A stretch of 64,000 bases of DNA from Cerina litoralis (GCA_022008415.1 JAIRBC010000025.1:1-64000); one strand, 5' to 3'. Shown: positions 52,003 through 61,900, counted from the stretch's first letter. Translations and numbers: made by a program. The notes: a model not told the origin generated them from the sequence alone.

Positions 52003-55000
52003 ATGAAAATAAAGAAGGTATTAGTAGCAAATAGGGGGGAAATAGCCATACGAATCTTTAGGGCCTGTGTAGAAATCGGCATAAAGACCGTCGGTGTGTA
52101 TACCTATGAGGACAGGTATTCGCTGCATCGTTACAAAGCCGATGAATGTTATCAGATCGGCGGGGATAATGATCCGCTAAAGCCTTACCTGGATATGGAT
52201 ACCATCATCCAAGTGGCCAAGGAGAACAATGTTGATGCCATCCATCCGGGTTACGGATTCCTTTCGGAAAATGCGGAATTCGGCCAGAAATGTGCCGACA
52301 ATGATATTATTTTCATCGGACCAAAAGTATCGGTGCTAAAGGCACTTGGAGACAAAATAACGGCCAAAGAGGTGGCCGTGGCCAATAAGGTACCCGTTAT
52401 CCAAAGTAGTGAGAAAGACCTTACGGAAATAAAGGTCGCGATTTCAGAGGCCTCGCGAATAGGTTTTCCGGTAATGCTGAAGGCGGCATCCGGCGGCGGC
52501 GGTCGTGGTATGCGTGTGATCAATAACCAAGAGGAACTGGAGAAAGCCTTTCCAGAGGCCAAAAGGGAATCCTTAAATGCCTTTGGCGACGACACCGTCT
52601 TTTTGGAAAAGTTTGTCGCCAATCCCAAGCATATCGAAATCCAGATCGTAGCCGATACCCATGGGAATATCGTGCATCTGTACGAAAGGGATTGTTCCGT
52701 GCAGCGAAGGTACCAAAAGGTAATCGAGTTTGCACCCTCCTTGGGGCTGCCCGATGAAACTAGAAATAAACTCTATAAATATGCCATCGACATTTGTAGG
52801 GCTGTGGATTACAATAATATTGGGACCGTGGAGTTCTTGGTCGACGATGATGGCAGTATTTACTTTATTGAGGTAAACCCGCGGATTCAGGTAGAACATA
52901 CGGTGACCGAGATGATTACCAATATAGACTTGGTCAAGGCACAATTATTCATAGCGGGTGGCTATAAGCTTTCCGACAAACAGATCAAGATTCAAAATCA
53001 GGAATCCGTTGTGATTACGGGCTATGCGCTGCAATGCCGGATAACGACAGAGGACCCCGCCAATAATTTTAAACCGGATTATGGGGTGGTCACCACCTAC
53101 CGGAGTGCTTCGGGGCTTGGCATAAGGCTCGATGCGGGCAGTATTTATCAAGGGGTGAGCATTTCACCTTTCTTCGACTCCATGTTGGTCAAGGTTTCTG
53201 CCCTTAGTAGGACCTTGGATGGCTCTTGTCGGAAAATGCGTAGGGCCTTGGCAGAGTTCCGTATTCGGGGGGTTAAGACCAATATGGCCTTTTTGGACAA
53301 TATTTTAAAACACCCCACCTTTCGGGAAGGGAAGGTAACGGTGAATTTCATCAAAAACGAACCCGCATTATTCGAGTTTACGGAGCCTCGAAACCGCGCC
53401 AATAAGTTGATCGAGTTTTTGGGAGATACCATCGTAAACGGCAATCCGGATGTAAAAAAGATAGACCACGGCCATAAGTTTTCCAAACCACAAGTCCCCT
53501 CCTTTCCCAAAGCCGTGGAATATCCCAAGGGCACCAAAAACTTATTGACCGAATTGGGTCCGGAAAAATTTTCGGAATGGTTAAAAAACGAAAAGAAAAT
53601 ACATTATACGGATACTACCTTTCGCGATGCCCACCAAAGTCTACTGGCCACCCGAATGCGCACTATCGACATGCTCAAGGTGGCGGAGGGCTATGCCAAG
53701 AATCACCCCGAGATTTTTAGTATGGAAGTGTGGGGAGGCGCAACTTTTGACGTATGTCTCCGGTTTTTGTATGAAAACCCATGGGAGCGATTGGCCCTTC
53801 TGCGGAAGGCGATGCCCAATGTCCTTTTACAGATGTTGATACGGGGATCAAACGGGGTGGGGTATACCGCCTATCCTGATAATCTTATCGAAAAATTTGT
53901 GGAGCAGTCCTGGGAAACGGGTGTCGATGTGTTCCGGATCTTCGATTCCCTCAACTGGATGAAATCCATTGCGCCCTGCATTGAACATGTGCGGACCAAA
54001 ACCGGCGGTCTTGCCGAAGGCTCCCTTTGTTACACGGGAGATATTCTTGATTCCTCCAAAACAAAATACAACCTAGAATACTACATTCGGCTCGCCAAGG
54101 ATATCGAAAATGCCGGAGCCCATATTTTGGGGGTCAAGGATATGGCGGGCCTTTTAAAGCCGTATGCCGCTTATGAACTTATTTCGGCCTTAAAATCGGA
54201 GATCAATATTCCCGTTCACCTGCATACCCACGATACGTCCTCTATCCAATCGGCCACCTATCTCAAGGCCGTGGAAGCTGGGGTGGATGTGATCGATGTA
54301 GCCCTGGGTGGGTTATCGGGGTTGACGAGTCAGCCCAATTTTAATTCTTTCGTGGAGATGATGCGGTTCCATAAGCGGGAAAACGTATTGAATACGGACA
54401 AACTGGCCGAGTATTCCAACTACTGGGAAACGATCCGCAATTATTATTATCCCTTTGAATCCGGTTTAAAAGCAGGTACGGGTGAAGTTTACAAGCACGA
54501 AATTCCGGGAGGCCAATATTCCAACCTTAAGGGGCAGGCCATTGCGTTGGGCTTGGAGAATAAATTTCCCGAAATCACCAAGATGTACGGGGAGGTCAAT
54601 GCAATGTTCGGGGATGTTATCAAAGTAACACCCAGTTCCAAAGTGGTCGGGGATATGGCCCAATATATGATCGGCAACGGACTTACTACCCAAGATGTTA
54701 AAGAAAGGGGCGATTCTATTTCCTTTCCCCAATCTGTCATTAGTTTTTTTAAGGGCGATTTGGGTCAGCCAGTCGGCGGGTTTCCAGAAGAACTGCAAAA
54801 GGCGGTCCTCAAGGACGAAAAACCGTTTACGGAAAGACCCAATGCCCATATGGAGCCTATTAATTTTGACAAAGAATTCCGGTCCTTCAAACGAAAATTT
54901 GCCCAAGGAATGGGAAGGGAATTGTTGCTAACCGACTTTCTGTCCTACAAATTGTACCCCAAAGTATTTACCGATGCCTATAATCACCACGTACTGTACG

Positions 55001-55455
55001 GGAATGTGATGAATATCCCCACCAAGAATTTTTTCTATGGCATGGAAGTTGGGGAGGAAATTATTGTGGAACTGGATCGAGGGAAGAATGTTTTGGTCTC
55101 CCTGATGTTAAAAGGAGAACCGGATGAGGCCGGCAATGTGAGCATTTTCTTTAAGATAAACGGCCAATTGCGAAATGTCATCGTCAAGGATACTTCGGTC
55201 AAAGTCACTAAAATGGAAAATGCGAAGGCAGATCCCGATGATCCAAAGCAAATCGGCGCACCGTTGCAGGGATTGCTCTCTAACGTTTTGGTAAAAAAGG
55301 GTCAGAAAATTGTAAAAAATCAACCCTTGTTTATTATAGAGGCCATGAAAATGGAGACCACGGTAACCGCAACCGAAGAAGGGGAGGTAGACAGGGTCCA
55401 GTTAACGGGCGGTTCTTTGGTAAATCCCGATGATCTGGTGCTAAAACTGAAATAG
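52003..55455 (+). CDS. pyc: Pyruvate carboxylase
   Basis: 1150 residues, full length. Converts pyruvate and bicarbonate to oxaloacetate with ATP and biotin. Order: biotin carboxylase at about 1-455 (LVANRGEIAIRIFRA, ATP loop KAASGGGGRGMRV, FIEVNPRIQVEHTVTE); carboxyltransferase at about 540-815 (YTDTTFRDAHQSLLATRMR, VDVFRIFDSLNWM, HTHDTSS); allosteric/PC linker; and the biotinyl domain at the end with the acceptor lysine in EAMKMETTVTA. Feeds oxaloacetate for the TCA cycle and gluconeogenesis. A hairpin lies downstream. Confidence 0.98.
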   Translation: MKIKKVLVANRGEIAIRIFRACVEIGIKTVGVYTYEDRYSLHRYKADECYQIGGDNDPLKPYLDMDTIIQVAKENNVDAIHPGYGFLSENAEFGQKCADNDIIFIGPKVSVLKALGDKITAKEVAVANKVPVIQSSEKDLTEIKVAISEASRIGFPVMLKAASGGGGRGMRVINNQEELEKAFPEAKRESLNAFGDDTVFLEKFVANPKHIEIQIVADTHGNIVHLYERDCSVQRRYQKVIEFAPSLGLPDETRNKLYKYAIDICRAVDYNNIGTVEFLVDDDGSIYFIEVNPRIQVEHTVTEMITNIDLVKAQLFIAGGYKLSDKQIKIQNQESVVITGYALQCRITTEDPANNFKPDYGVVTTYRSASGLGIRLDAGSIYQGVSISPFFDSMLVKVSALSRTLDGSCRKMRRALAEFRIRGVKTNMAFLDNILKHPTFREGKVTVNFIKNEPALFEFTEPRNRANKLIEFLGDTIVNGNPDVKKIDHGHKFSKPQVPSFPKAVEYPKGTKNLLTELGPEKFSEWLKNEKKIHYTDTTFRDAHQSLLATRMRTIDMLKVAEGYAKNHPEIFSMEVWGGATFDVCLRFLYENPWERLALLRKAMPNVLLQMLIRGSNGVGYTAYPDNLIEKFVEQSWETGVDVFRIFDSLNWMKSIAPCIEHVRTKTGGLAEGSLCYTGDILDSSKTKYNLEYYIRLAKDIENAGAHILGVKDMAGLLKPYAAYELISALKSEINIPVHLHTHDTSSIQSATYLKAVEAGVDVIDVALGGLSGLTSQPNFNSFVEMMRFHKRENVLNTDKLAEYSNYWETIRNYYYPFESGLKAGTGEVYKHEIPGGQYSNLKGQAIALGLENKFPEITKMYGEVNAMFGDVIKVTPSSKVVGDMAQYMIGNGLTTQDVKERGDSISFPQSVISFFKGDLGQPVGGFPEELQKAVLKDEKPFTERPNAHMEPINFDKEFRSFKRKFAQGMGRELLLTDFLSYKLYPKVFTDAYNHHVLYGNVMNIPTKNFFYGMEVGEEIIVELDRGKNVLVSLMLKGEPDEAGNVSIFFKINGQLRNVIVKDTSVKVTKMENAKADPDDPKQIGAPLQGLLSNVLVKKGQKIVKNQPLFIIEAMKMETTVTATEEGEVDRVQLTGGSLVNPDDLVLKLK

Positions 55456-55463
55456 GATTTTAA

Positions 55464-55486
55464 GTTTCAGGTTTGTAAACTGAAAC
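55464..55486 (+). other. Hairpin after pyruvate carboxylase
   Basis: GTTTCAG (55464-55470) and CTGAAAC (55480-55486) form a 7-bp stem with a 9-nt loop that contains a further GTTT/AAAC pair. 9 bp after the pyc stop and 34 bp before the next gene. No T-run, so a weak terminator or processing site rather than a canonical terminator. Confidence 0.4.
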
Positions 55487-55519
55487 ACATACAATAAACA
55501 ATAAAAGAATCGATTAAAA

Positions 55520-56206
55520 ATGTATAAGTTGTTGATCGCCCTAGTTTTTATTTCAACGTCGGTTTTAACGGCTCAAAGTAACCCGAATTCTTTGATTCAC
55601 GTGAAGGGAACGGTGCTCGATTCTAACGGAGACCCGGTAAAAAGGGCAATCATTTATGTAGATTCCGTCAAGACTTTTACGAAGACCAACAAAAGGGGGT
55701 TCTATACGATCGACGTGCCATCGGATACGGGGCAAATGATGGCCTTTTCTTCCAAGTATGGTATGGTTGCTGGGTTATTGGAAGGAGATGAGCTGAACTT
55801 TCAGTTTCAAAAGGATCAACCCAAAATATCGGAAAACGAGTTGAAACAGATCGGTTTTACCGTAGATACCAACAGAAAAAGGAGGGTAGATCCTTCAGAC
55901 TATGAAAATTACAGTTCCATTTATGATCTGATAAAGGCAATGTTTACCGGAGTGACGGTACGCGGGTCCGATATCAGGGTCAGAGGGTATTCCAGTCTGC
56001 CAACAGATTCCGGAGATTTAAATTCCTTGGGGGCCAATCCGTCCGAGCCACTTGTTGTGGTAGATGGTAATTATGTTTCTTCCACGGCGTTGAACCAGTT
56101 CCTTCCAAAAGATGTGGAATCGATTGAACTTCTAAAGGATAGCGACGCGGCAATATACGGGGCAAGGGGTGCAACCGGAGTGTTTATTATTACGCTGAAG
56201 AAGTAG
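55520..56206 (+). CDS. Orphan TonB plug-domain protein with carboxypeptidase-like domain
   Basis: 228 residues with signal peptide (LLIALVFISTSVLTAQ). Residues about 25-95 form a carboxypeptidase-regulatory-like domain (VKGTVLDSNGDPVKRAIIYVD), and about 135-228 a TonB-dependent receptor plug (VRGSDIRVRGYSS, EPLVVVDGNY, VESIELLKDSDAAIYGARGATGVFIITLKK). It stops exactly where the beta-barrel would begin, and no barrel follows. Stand-alone plugs of this kind are known in Bacteroidota but unexplained. The UDG-like gene follows 4 bp after the stop. Confidence 0.9.
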   Translation: MYKLLIALVFISTSVLTAQSNPNSLIHVKGTVLDSNGDPVKRAIIYVDSVKTFTKTNKRGFYTIDVPSDTGQMMAFSSKYGMVAGLLEGDELNFQFQKDQPKISENELKQIGFTVDTNRKRRVDPSDYENYSSIYDLIKAMFTGVTVRGSDIRVRGYSSLPTDSGDLNSLGANPSEPLVVVDGNYVSSTALNQFLPKDVESIELLKDSDAAIYGARGATGVFIITLKK

Positions 56207-56210
56207 AACC

Positions 56211-56873
56211 ATGTTCCTCCACACCCATCCATACGAACCTTTTCTATTTCCTGAAGCCACTAAGCTGATTGTGGGAACCCTTCCGCCACCGCGTTTTACC
56301 ACAGGGATTTTAAAAGATGGCGACGTTGACTTTTGCTATGGTAGCCGTGATGGCCAGCTGTGGGTTATTTTGGATAAAATATTCGATTTGGGCTTAAAGT
56401 TCGAGACCAGCGAGGAGGCCGTTCAACAACGCATCAAATTTTTGCATGATTATAAAATTGGAATTTGTGATATGGTGGCCAGCGCAGAACGGGAAAAGGT
56501 GGATGCCACCGATCTGGGAATGCAAAATGCAAAACTTCGCAATTTGATCGGGTATCTGGAGCAATACCCAAATATAGGTACCCTTTTGTTTACCGGTGGC
56601 AATAGCAAGAACGGACCCGAATACTTTTTCAGAAGGCATTTAAAGGAACATGGATCGCGTTTGAAATTGATTTCAAATGAAGTGCCACGTATCCATCGAT
56701 TCTTCCTCCCAAAAGAACCGAATAGATCGATAACAACAGTATCCCTGACCGCGCCCTCCGGCTCCGCCAATAGGGCCGTAGGGAGTTTGGAGCGTTATAA
56801 ATCCATGAAGCGAAAAAACCCGGAATTCAATACGATAGATTTCCGGGTCATGCAATATAAGGAGTTCTTTTAG
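56211..56873 (+). CDS. Uracil-DNA glycosylase-fold protein
   Basis: 220 residues. Resembles the MUG / hypoxanthine-DNA glycosylase branch of the UDG superfamily: LIVGTLPPPRF (motif 1 region), CYGSRDGQLWVILDKIF, ICDMVASAEREKVDATDL, and the C-terminal SLTAPSGSANRAVGS in place of HPSP. Would excise a damaged or deaminated base, but the catalytic residue is not clear to me, so activity is uncertain. Directly behind the orphan plug gene (4 bp), an odd pair. Confidence 0.78.
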   Translation: MFLHTHPYEPFLFPEATKLIVGTLPPPRFTTGILKDGDVDFCYGSRDGQLWVILDKIFDLGLKFETSEEAVQQRIKFLHDYKIGICDMVASAEREKVDATDLGMQNAKLRNLIGYLEQYPNIGTLLFTGGNSKNGPEYFFRRHLKEHGSRLKLISNEVPRIHRFFLPKEPNRSITTVSLTAPSGSANRAVGSLERYKSMKRKNPEFNTIDFRVMQYKEFF

Positions 56874-56885
56874 TTCGGCAAATTG

Positions 56886-57029
56886 TTACTTTTTGCTCTG
56901 TTGCTCCCTAATCGTTTCTTTGTCCATATCAAATCCTTTATTCTTGAGCTTGGTGTTGCCCGAAGGATTAGTTGGATTTGTCTGTTCTACCTTTCTTTTA
57001 TATTTCTTTTTATTTTCAATAATTCCCAT
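56886..57029 (-). CDS. Possible 47-residue lysine-rich protein
   Basis: Starts MGIIENKKKYKRKVEQTNP and ends DMDKETIREQQSKK. Hydrophilic, no cysteine or membrane segment, without a known family. It converges with the UDG-like gene (12 bp between stops). Protein-like composition for this genome, and a good ATG, but small size makes it a tentative call. Confidence 0.35.
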   Translation of the reverse strand: MGIIENKKKYKRKVEQTNPTNPSGNTKLKNKGFDMDKETIREQQSKK

Positions 57030-57171
57030 CTGTTTATTTTTTTTGATTCAGGTAAGTATAAGGGGATACTTACTGGATACAAAGAAATAAGAGGTAAGAT
57101 TTTGTTAACGGGTTAACAGTCCTTTAAGATGCCTTTTGTCATATATTTTGCGGTCCTAATTTTCCAGCCAA

Positions 57172-58767
57172 TCAATGCGCTTTGGAAATATCGACCTTGC
57201 CGGCCCCTTTCTTGATCAACAAAACAAAGGGAACGCAAATAAGGAATATGACGCCCATAAAAAGGAATACGTCCATATAGGAAAGAATGGTGGCCTGTTT
57301 CATTATAGTGACATTCAAAACTTGATACGCCTTGTCCAAGGCGTTGTTAAAACTAAACCCATTGGCGATAAACATTTGTTGTAGTCCGTGTATTCTATCC
57401 TGCACTACCGTACTTGTAGCGGTAATATTGGGTATAAGATCTACTCGGTGCTGTTGGGTCCAACGTGCGATCATTGTGGTGATAATGGCTATACCAAAGG
57501 ATCCTCCCAATTGCCGCATCATTCCCGTAAATGCCGCACCGTCGCCAATATCTTTGCCTTTAAGCGTGGAGAGGGATAAAGTGGTAATCGGTACAAAAAG
57601 CAGCCCTAGCCCCATACCCCTTGCGACTAACGGCCAAAACATGTGCTCCCCTCCCGTATCCGGGGTAATAAAGATGTGCATCCAATAACTATAAATAAAA
57701 AAGATTATAAATCCAGAGGCGACCAAATATTTTTGGGAGACTCCTTTTTCGATTAATTTACCGATTACGGGCATCATAAGACCAGTCGTTATAGAGCTTG
57801 GAATTAGCAGAAGTCCGGCATCAGTGGCCGTCCACCCCAAAATAGATTGGGTGTAGATCGGGATAATAAAGGTAGATCCATATACCCCGAATCCCAAAAT
57901 AAAGGTCATGATGGTTCCAATTCTCAAATTGCTGTCTTTTAACACCCCTAAGTTTACAATGGGGTGTTCATAGGTCATTTCCCTCCATAGAAACAGTAAA
58001 AATCCAAATATGGATATGATGCTCAAGGACAGGATGGTATTGTCGGCAAACCAGTCGTCCTGCTGTCCGTGCTCCAAAACAAACTGTAGAGATCCTATAA
58101 AGGCAGCCAATAACGCAATACCCCACCAGTCCACTTGGTTCGCCCTAAGTTTCGCTCCATATTTTGGGCTACGTACAAACAAAACGGTGAGGGAAGTTGC
58201 CATGATTCCCAACGGTATGTTGATGTAAAATATATAGGGCCATGAAAAATGGTCCACTAGGTATCCTCCCAACGGAGGTCCGAGTGTAGGCCCTACTATT
58301 ACTCCCATCCCGTATATGGCCTGGGCCATTCCTCTTTTGGCCAAGGGATAACTTTCCGTAATTATGGTTTGTGCGGTAACCAATAGTGCTCCCCCTCCCA
58401 AGCCCTGTACAAAACGAAAGGCTACGAGTTCCCATAAGCTGGTGGCATTTCCGCAAAGAAAAGAGGCCGTGGTGAAAATGATGATGGAGGCTGCAAAATA
58501 GTTCCTGCGACCAAATTGTTTGGAGAGCCAGCTCGTCATGGGGATTATTATAACGTTGGCAATAGCGTAGGCCGTGATCACCCAAGCAACATCCGTAAGG
58601 GTGGCGCCTAGGCTCCCCTTCATATCATTGAGGGCCACGTTTACAATGGTGGTGTCAACGATTTCCAAAAGAGCGCACATTACCGCCGTTATGGTGATGA
58701 TGACCCTTCTTAAGCCATATTCTACCAGTTCGTTTTCGTCTTGCATGCTTTCTCGGTTGATGGTCAA
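57172..58767 (-). CDS. DHA2 family MFS drug efflux transporter (EmrB-like)
   Basis: 531 residues, 14 predicted membrane helices. Motif C in helix 5 is seen as YGMGVIVGPTLGPPLGGYL; motif A region PMTSWLSKQFGRRNYF; N-terminal ITAVMCALLEIVDTTIVNVAL with the conserved Asp. Pumps toxic compounds out with proton exchange, coupled to the HlyD and TolC partners. Last gene of the TetR-TolC-HlyD-MFS operon; start may also be the Met at 58746. Confidence 0.95.
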   Translation of the reverse strand: MTINRESMQDENELVEYGLRRVIITITAVMCALLEIVDTTIVNVALNDMKGSLGATLTDVAWVITAYAIANVIIIPMTSWLSKQFGRRNYFAASIIIFTTASFLCGNATSLWELVAFRFVQGLGGGALLVTAQTIITESYPLAKRGMAQAIYGMGVIVGPTLGPPLGGYLVDHFSWPYIFYINIPLGIMATSLTVLFVRSPKYGAKLRANQVDWWGIALLAAFIGSLQFVLEHGQQDDWFADNTILSLSIISIFGFLLFLWREMTYEHPIVNLGVLKDSNLRIGTIMTFILGFGVYGSTFIIPIYTQSILGWTATDAGLLLIPSSITTGLMMPVIGKLIEKGVSQKYLVASGFIIFFIYSYWMHIFITPDTGGEHMFWPLVARGMGLGLLFVPITTLSLSTLKGKDIGDGAAFTGMMRQLGGSFGIAIITTMIARWTQQHRVDLIPNITATSTVVQDRIHGLQQMFIANGFSFNNALDKAYQVLNVTIMKQATILSYMDVFLFMGVIFLICVPFVLLIKKGAGKVDISKAH

Positions 58768-58820
58768 AGGTGAATTGCTACAGTTCTATGAACCATTTAA
58801 GATTAGCGTTTAATTCTTTT

Positions 58821-59912
58821 CTATTTCAAGTGAACATCTACATCTACGTTCATCCCCGATTTTAGCTTGTTCATTACTAGGGTATCGTTGGCATTGGTAA
58901 AATCGATTTTTATGGGTAGTCGTTGAACCGTTTTAACAAAGTTTCCGGTAGCGTTATCCGGGGGAAGCAGGGAAAATCGGGCGCCCGTAGCCGGAGAAAA
59001 TGCGGTAATTGCCCCTTCTAGCTCCAGTTTGGGAAATGCATCTACTTCGATACTTACCTTCTGACCCAACTTTATTTTTTCCAATTGGGTCTCCTTAAAG
59101 TTGGCCACTATCCATTTCTTGTGGGCGTCCACTAAATAAAATAGGGACTGCCCGGGGGAGACAAACTGCCCCGATTGCAGATCTACATTGGACAACTGGC
59201 CATCTATGGGTGCCGTTACCACACTGTAATCCAGGTTTAGTTGGGCTGCATCTACCACTGCCTGTGCGCTTTTTACATTGGCTTCTGCCACGGCCACCTG
59301 TTTTTTGGAGATATTGGTCTGGGAAACCGCCGCGGTTTTTTGATTGGCCCTGGCACGCTGTTGGTCTTGAAGGACCTTAACCTGTTGTTCGGCCTCCTGT
59401 TTGGCCGCTAAAGCCTGCTCGTATTGTTGTTCGGTAATGGAGTGGTTGGCGTAGAGATTCTCATATCGCTGAAAGTCATTGGTAGCTCGCCATAATTTTA
59501 TCTTGGCCGATTCAATATTCCCCTCGGCTGAACTTACCTGGGCCTTGGTTACCCCTACGTTGGCCTGGTAGGAACCTATACCGGCCTTGGCTACGGATAC
59601 CTGGCTTTGGACTGCGGCCAAGTTGGCTCTTGCCTGTTCCAGTTTTACCAGATAATCCCGATCGTCTATTGTGAAAAGGGTATCTCCCTTTTTTACGAAT
59701 TGGTTGTCAGTTACGTAGACTTGGTTAATATAACCGCTGATATGTGGGATTATAGGGCTCATGTTGGCTTGTATCTGTGCATCGTCGGTACTTTCGTGAG
59801 AGAGCGAATGAACAAATTTATAGGTGCCCCAAAGGACCCCGATACCGAATAATACGGCTATGGCAATGCCCACTTTTTTATTGGTCTTTTTATTGTTTTC
59901 CATTTTATCCAT
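58821..59912 (-). CDS. HlyD/EmrA family membrane fusion protein
   Basis: 363 residues. One membrane anchor at about 15-32 (VGIAIAVLFGIGVLWGTYKFV), biotinyl-lipoyl-like halves (MSPIIPHISGYINQVYV and YSVVTAPIDGQLSNVDLQSGQFV), and a long coiled-coil hairpin rich in Gln and Ala (about 85-215). Bridges the inner-membrane pump and the outer-membrane channel. Starts 2 bp after TolC; the second Met (59903, MENNKKTN) is an alternative start. Confidence 0.95.
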   Translation of the reverse strand: MDKMENNKKTNKKVGIAIAVLFGIGVLWGTYKFVHSLSHESTDDAQIQANMSPIIPHISGYINQVYVTDNQFVKKGDTLFTIDDRDYLVKLEQARANLAAVQSQVSVAKAGIGSYQANVGVTKAQVSSAEGNIESAKIKLWRATNDFQRYENLYANHSITEQQYEQALAAKQEAEQQVKVLQDQQRARANQKTAAVSQTNISKKQVAVAEANVKSAQAVVDAAQLNLDYSVVTAPIDGQLSNVDLQSGQFVSPGQSLFYLVDAHKKWIVANFKETQLEKIKLGQKVSIEVDAFPKLELEGAITAFSPATGARFSLLPPDNATGNFVKTVQRLPIKIDFTNANDTLVMNKLKSGMNVDVDVHLK

Positions 59913-59914
59913 AT

Positions 59915-61261
59915 TTAATTTGTGGTAATTGTATTAGTTAGTTTCCCTTCTGTGGTAAGCAGTTCGTAGTATTTTTGGGTAATGTCGGCTTTTGCGTAGG
60001 CCAAATTGATCTTTGCCTGTAGTTGGTCTACGTCGGCTTCCAACAAGTCGTTGGTGTTTTGAAGGCCATTGTCGTATTTGTCCTTTACGATACGAAAGTT
60101 TTCTGAGGCCTGCTCTTCAGATTTTATATAGACGTTGTATTTCTTATAGGCCAATTCGTATTCCTCCGTGGCGTTTTTAACCTGCACCTTTATTTGATCC
60201 GAAACCAAATCCAGGGTGTGTTGCACTTCCAAGGCTCTGCTTTTGGCAACCTTAACATCGCTTTTGGTCTTGAAGATATCGGCAAAATTGTAGGAGAGAC
60301 CTAATCCAAAATTCATGGCATTAGTCACCGAAAGGGCATTCTGTACGTCTAGGGCAATATACCCGGCCATTACGGATAGTGTAGGGTAGTATTTACTTTG
60401 GGCTATCTTGATCTGGTTTTTTGCTGCCCGTTCCTGATATTGTAAAGCGGCAAGATCGCCCCGTGAAATACGGTCCGATTCTATATTTTTTGGTGCAGGT
60501 CTAAATTCGGTCTCGGTAGTGGTTATTTGTGTGTCTTGGGGAAGTTTTAGGGTAATGGCCAATTGATAGTTCAGAATGCGCTCATTTTTTCGGGCCTCCT
60601 CAAGGGCGACCTCAATATTGGCGGCTTGAAGGCGGGCCTTCAAAAGATCGTTCTTGGCCAAGAGTCCGTTTTGTTCCATAGAGGTAAAATCCTTTACCCG
60701 TTGCCGTGCACTTTTTAGGTTTTCCTCCATCAGGCCAACCGCCTGTTTAGCCTTGTAAAGTTCCATGTAACCGTGGATGGTTTCCAAGGCAATTTGCTCC
60801 TTGTCGTTGGCGGAGTTGAAAGTTGCGGCTTTATAGGCATTTTTGCTAGCCGCTACGGTATTTTTGAGTTTAAAACCGGTAAAGACCGGCATGGTAATGT
60901 TGGCCTGACCCAAGAATAATTGATTGACGTTCGGTATCTGGGTTCCCGAACTACCTTCGTTGCTTCCACTGTTGCCCTCGTTACCTTCCCCGCTATCTTT
61001 GTTTGTTTGTAGGTCTATTTGGGCGTGGGGCAAATATTGATATTGTCCCGATACAACGGCATCGGGATACCTCAGGTTTTTCGTAACCTTCAGTTCGTTT
61101 TCTGCGGTTACGACCTTGTCGTCGGCGATTTTGGATTTGTTGCTGTTCTCCAAGGCAAGTTGTACCGCCCCTTCTAGCGTTAAAGGCGTAGATTGTTGTG
61201 CTTGGTTAAAATTGAATTCCAGAAAGAAAAACAAGGCAATGATTACATATTTAAACTTCAT
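59915..61261 (-). CDS. TolC family outer membrane channel protein
   Basis: 448 residues with signal peptide (KYVIIALFFFLEFNFNQAQ). Two OEP repeats with long amphipathic helices (LTLEGAVQLALENSNKSKIADDK; SRGDLAALQYQERAAKNQIKIAQSKYYPTLSVMAGY). Forms the trimeric exit duct of the tripartite pump. A GNEGNSGSNEGSSG linker interrupts the first repeat. A 7-bp inverted repeat TCCCGAT..ATCGGGA lies within the coding sequence (61046-61067). Its start overlaps the TetR stop by 11 bp. Confidence 0.95.
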   Translation of the reverse strand: MKFKYVIIALFFFLEFNFNQAQQSTPLTLEGAVQLALENSNKSKIADDKVVTAENELKVTKNLRYPDAVVSGQYQYLPHAQIDLQTNKDSGEGNEGNSGSNEGSSGTQIPNVNQLFLGQANITMPVFTGFKLKNTVAASKNAYKAATFNSANDKEQIALETIHGYMELYKAKQAVGLMEENLKSARQRVKDFTSMEQNGLLAKNDLLKARLQAANIEVALEEARKNERILNYQLAITLKLPQDTQITTTETEFRPAPKNIESDRISRGDLAALQYQERAAKNQIKIAQSKYYPTLSVMAGYIALDVQNALSVTNAMNFGLGLSYNFADIFKTKSDVKVAKSRALEVQHTLDLVSDQIKVQVKNATEEYELAYKKYNVYIKSEEQASENFRIVKDKYDNGLQNTNDLLEADVDQLQAKINLAYAKADITQKYYELLTTEGKLTNTITTN

Positions 61262-61871
61262 ACGTCAATAGTGCTTTAATGGTTTTCTGTACGTGTGGTG
61301 TTAGTATTTCGGTTACATATTGGTCTATGTCGGCCGGTTCATTGAGGTACTGTAAGGATTGAAAGAACCGCTTGTTGTAATAGAAGTGAAAATAGGTGCC
61401 CAGCACGGTGGGTATGATAAGTTCCGTTCGGATATTTTTTGCGAATACTCCTGCTTTTTGGCCCCTTTCGACAAAATTTTGTATCAATTTGTAGTTTTCC
61501 TTTTTTTGTTCGATGTAACTGTCAAAATCGATATTCCGGTTTTCGTTGGAGTATTCAAAGTGGATTATTTTATAAGTTCGACGGTTTCTATGGATTTTTT
61601 TTACCACCAGTTCCACAATGTCTTCCACCGTTTTAAGAAAGTCCTGTTCTTTAGCAACCCTGGATTCCAGCTCCATTTTAAAATCTCCAGTTCTATAGAG
61701 CAATAGGGCTTCCAACAATTTTTCTTTGGAACCGAAGTAATAGGAGATCATGGCGATATTGATGTCTGCCTCTTTAGAGATTTGCCTGATCGAAGTGCCG
61801 TCAAAACCGTTTTCTGCAAACAATTTTTCGGCTATCTCCAAAATTCGGATCTGTTTTTCGTTCCATTCCAT
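61251..61871 (-). CDS. TetR/AcrR family transcriptional regulator
   Basis: 206 residues. N-terminal helix-turn-helix is clear: RILEIAEKLFAENGFDGTSIRQISKEADINIAMISYYFGSKEKLLEALL at about 9-57. The C-terminal ligand domain is variable. First gene of the efflux operon, so it likely represses itself and the tolC-hlyD-mfs genes until a drug binds. The double palindrome 30 bp upstream is the probable operator. Confidence 0.94.
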   Translation of the reverse strand: MEWNEKQIRILEIAEKLFAENGFDGTSIRQISKEADINIAMISYYFGSKEKLLEALLLYRTGDFKMELESRVAKEQDFLKTVEDIVELVVKKIHRNRRTYKIIHFEYSNENRNIDFDSYIEQKKENYKLIQNFVERGQKAGVFAKNIRTELIIPTVLGTYFHFYYNKRFFQSLQYLNEPADIDQYVTEILTPHVQKTIKALLTYEV

Positions 61872-61900
61872 ATGCGCTCCATTAGTTATTAGGGCGCAAA

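Noticed and set aside
51831..52034. 67-codon plus-strand frame before and into pyc
   Set aside because: Starts with GTG, overlaps the well-supported pyc start, and lacks any coding character.
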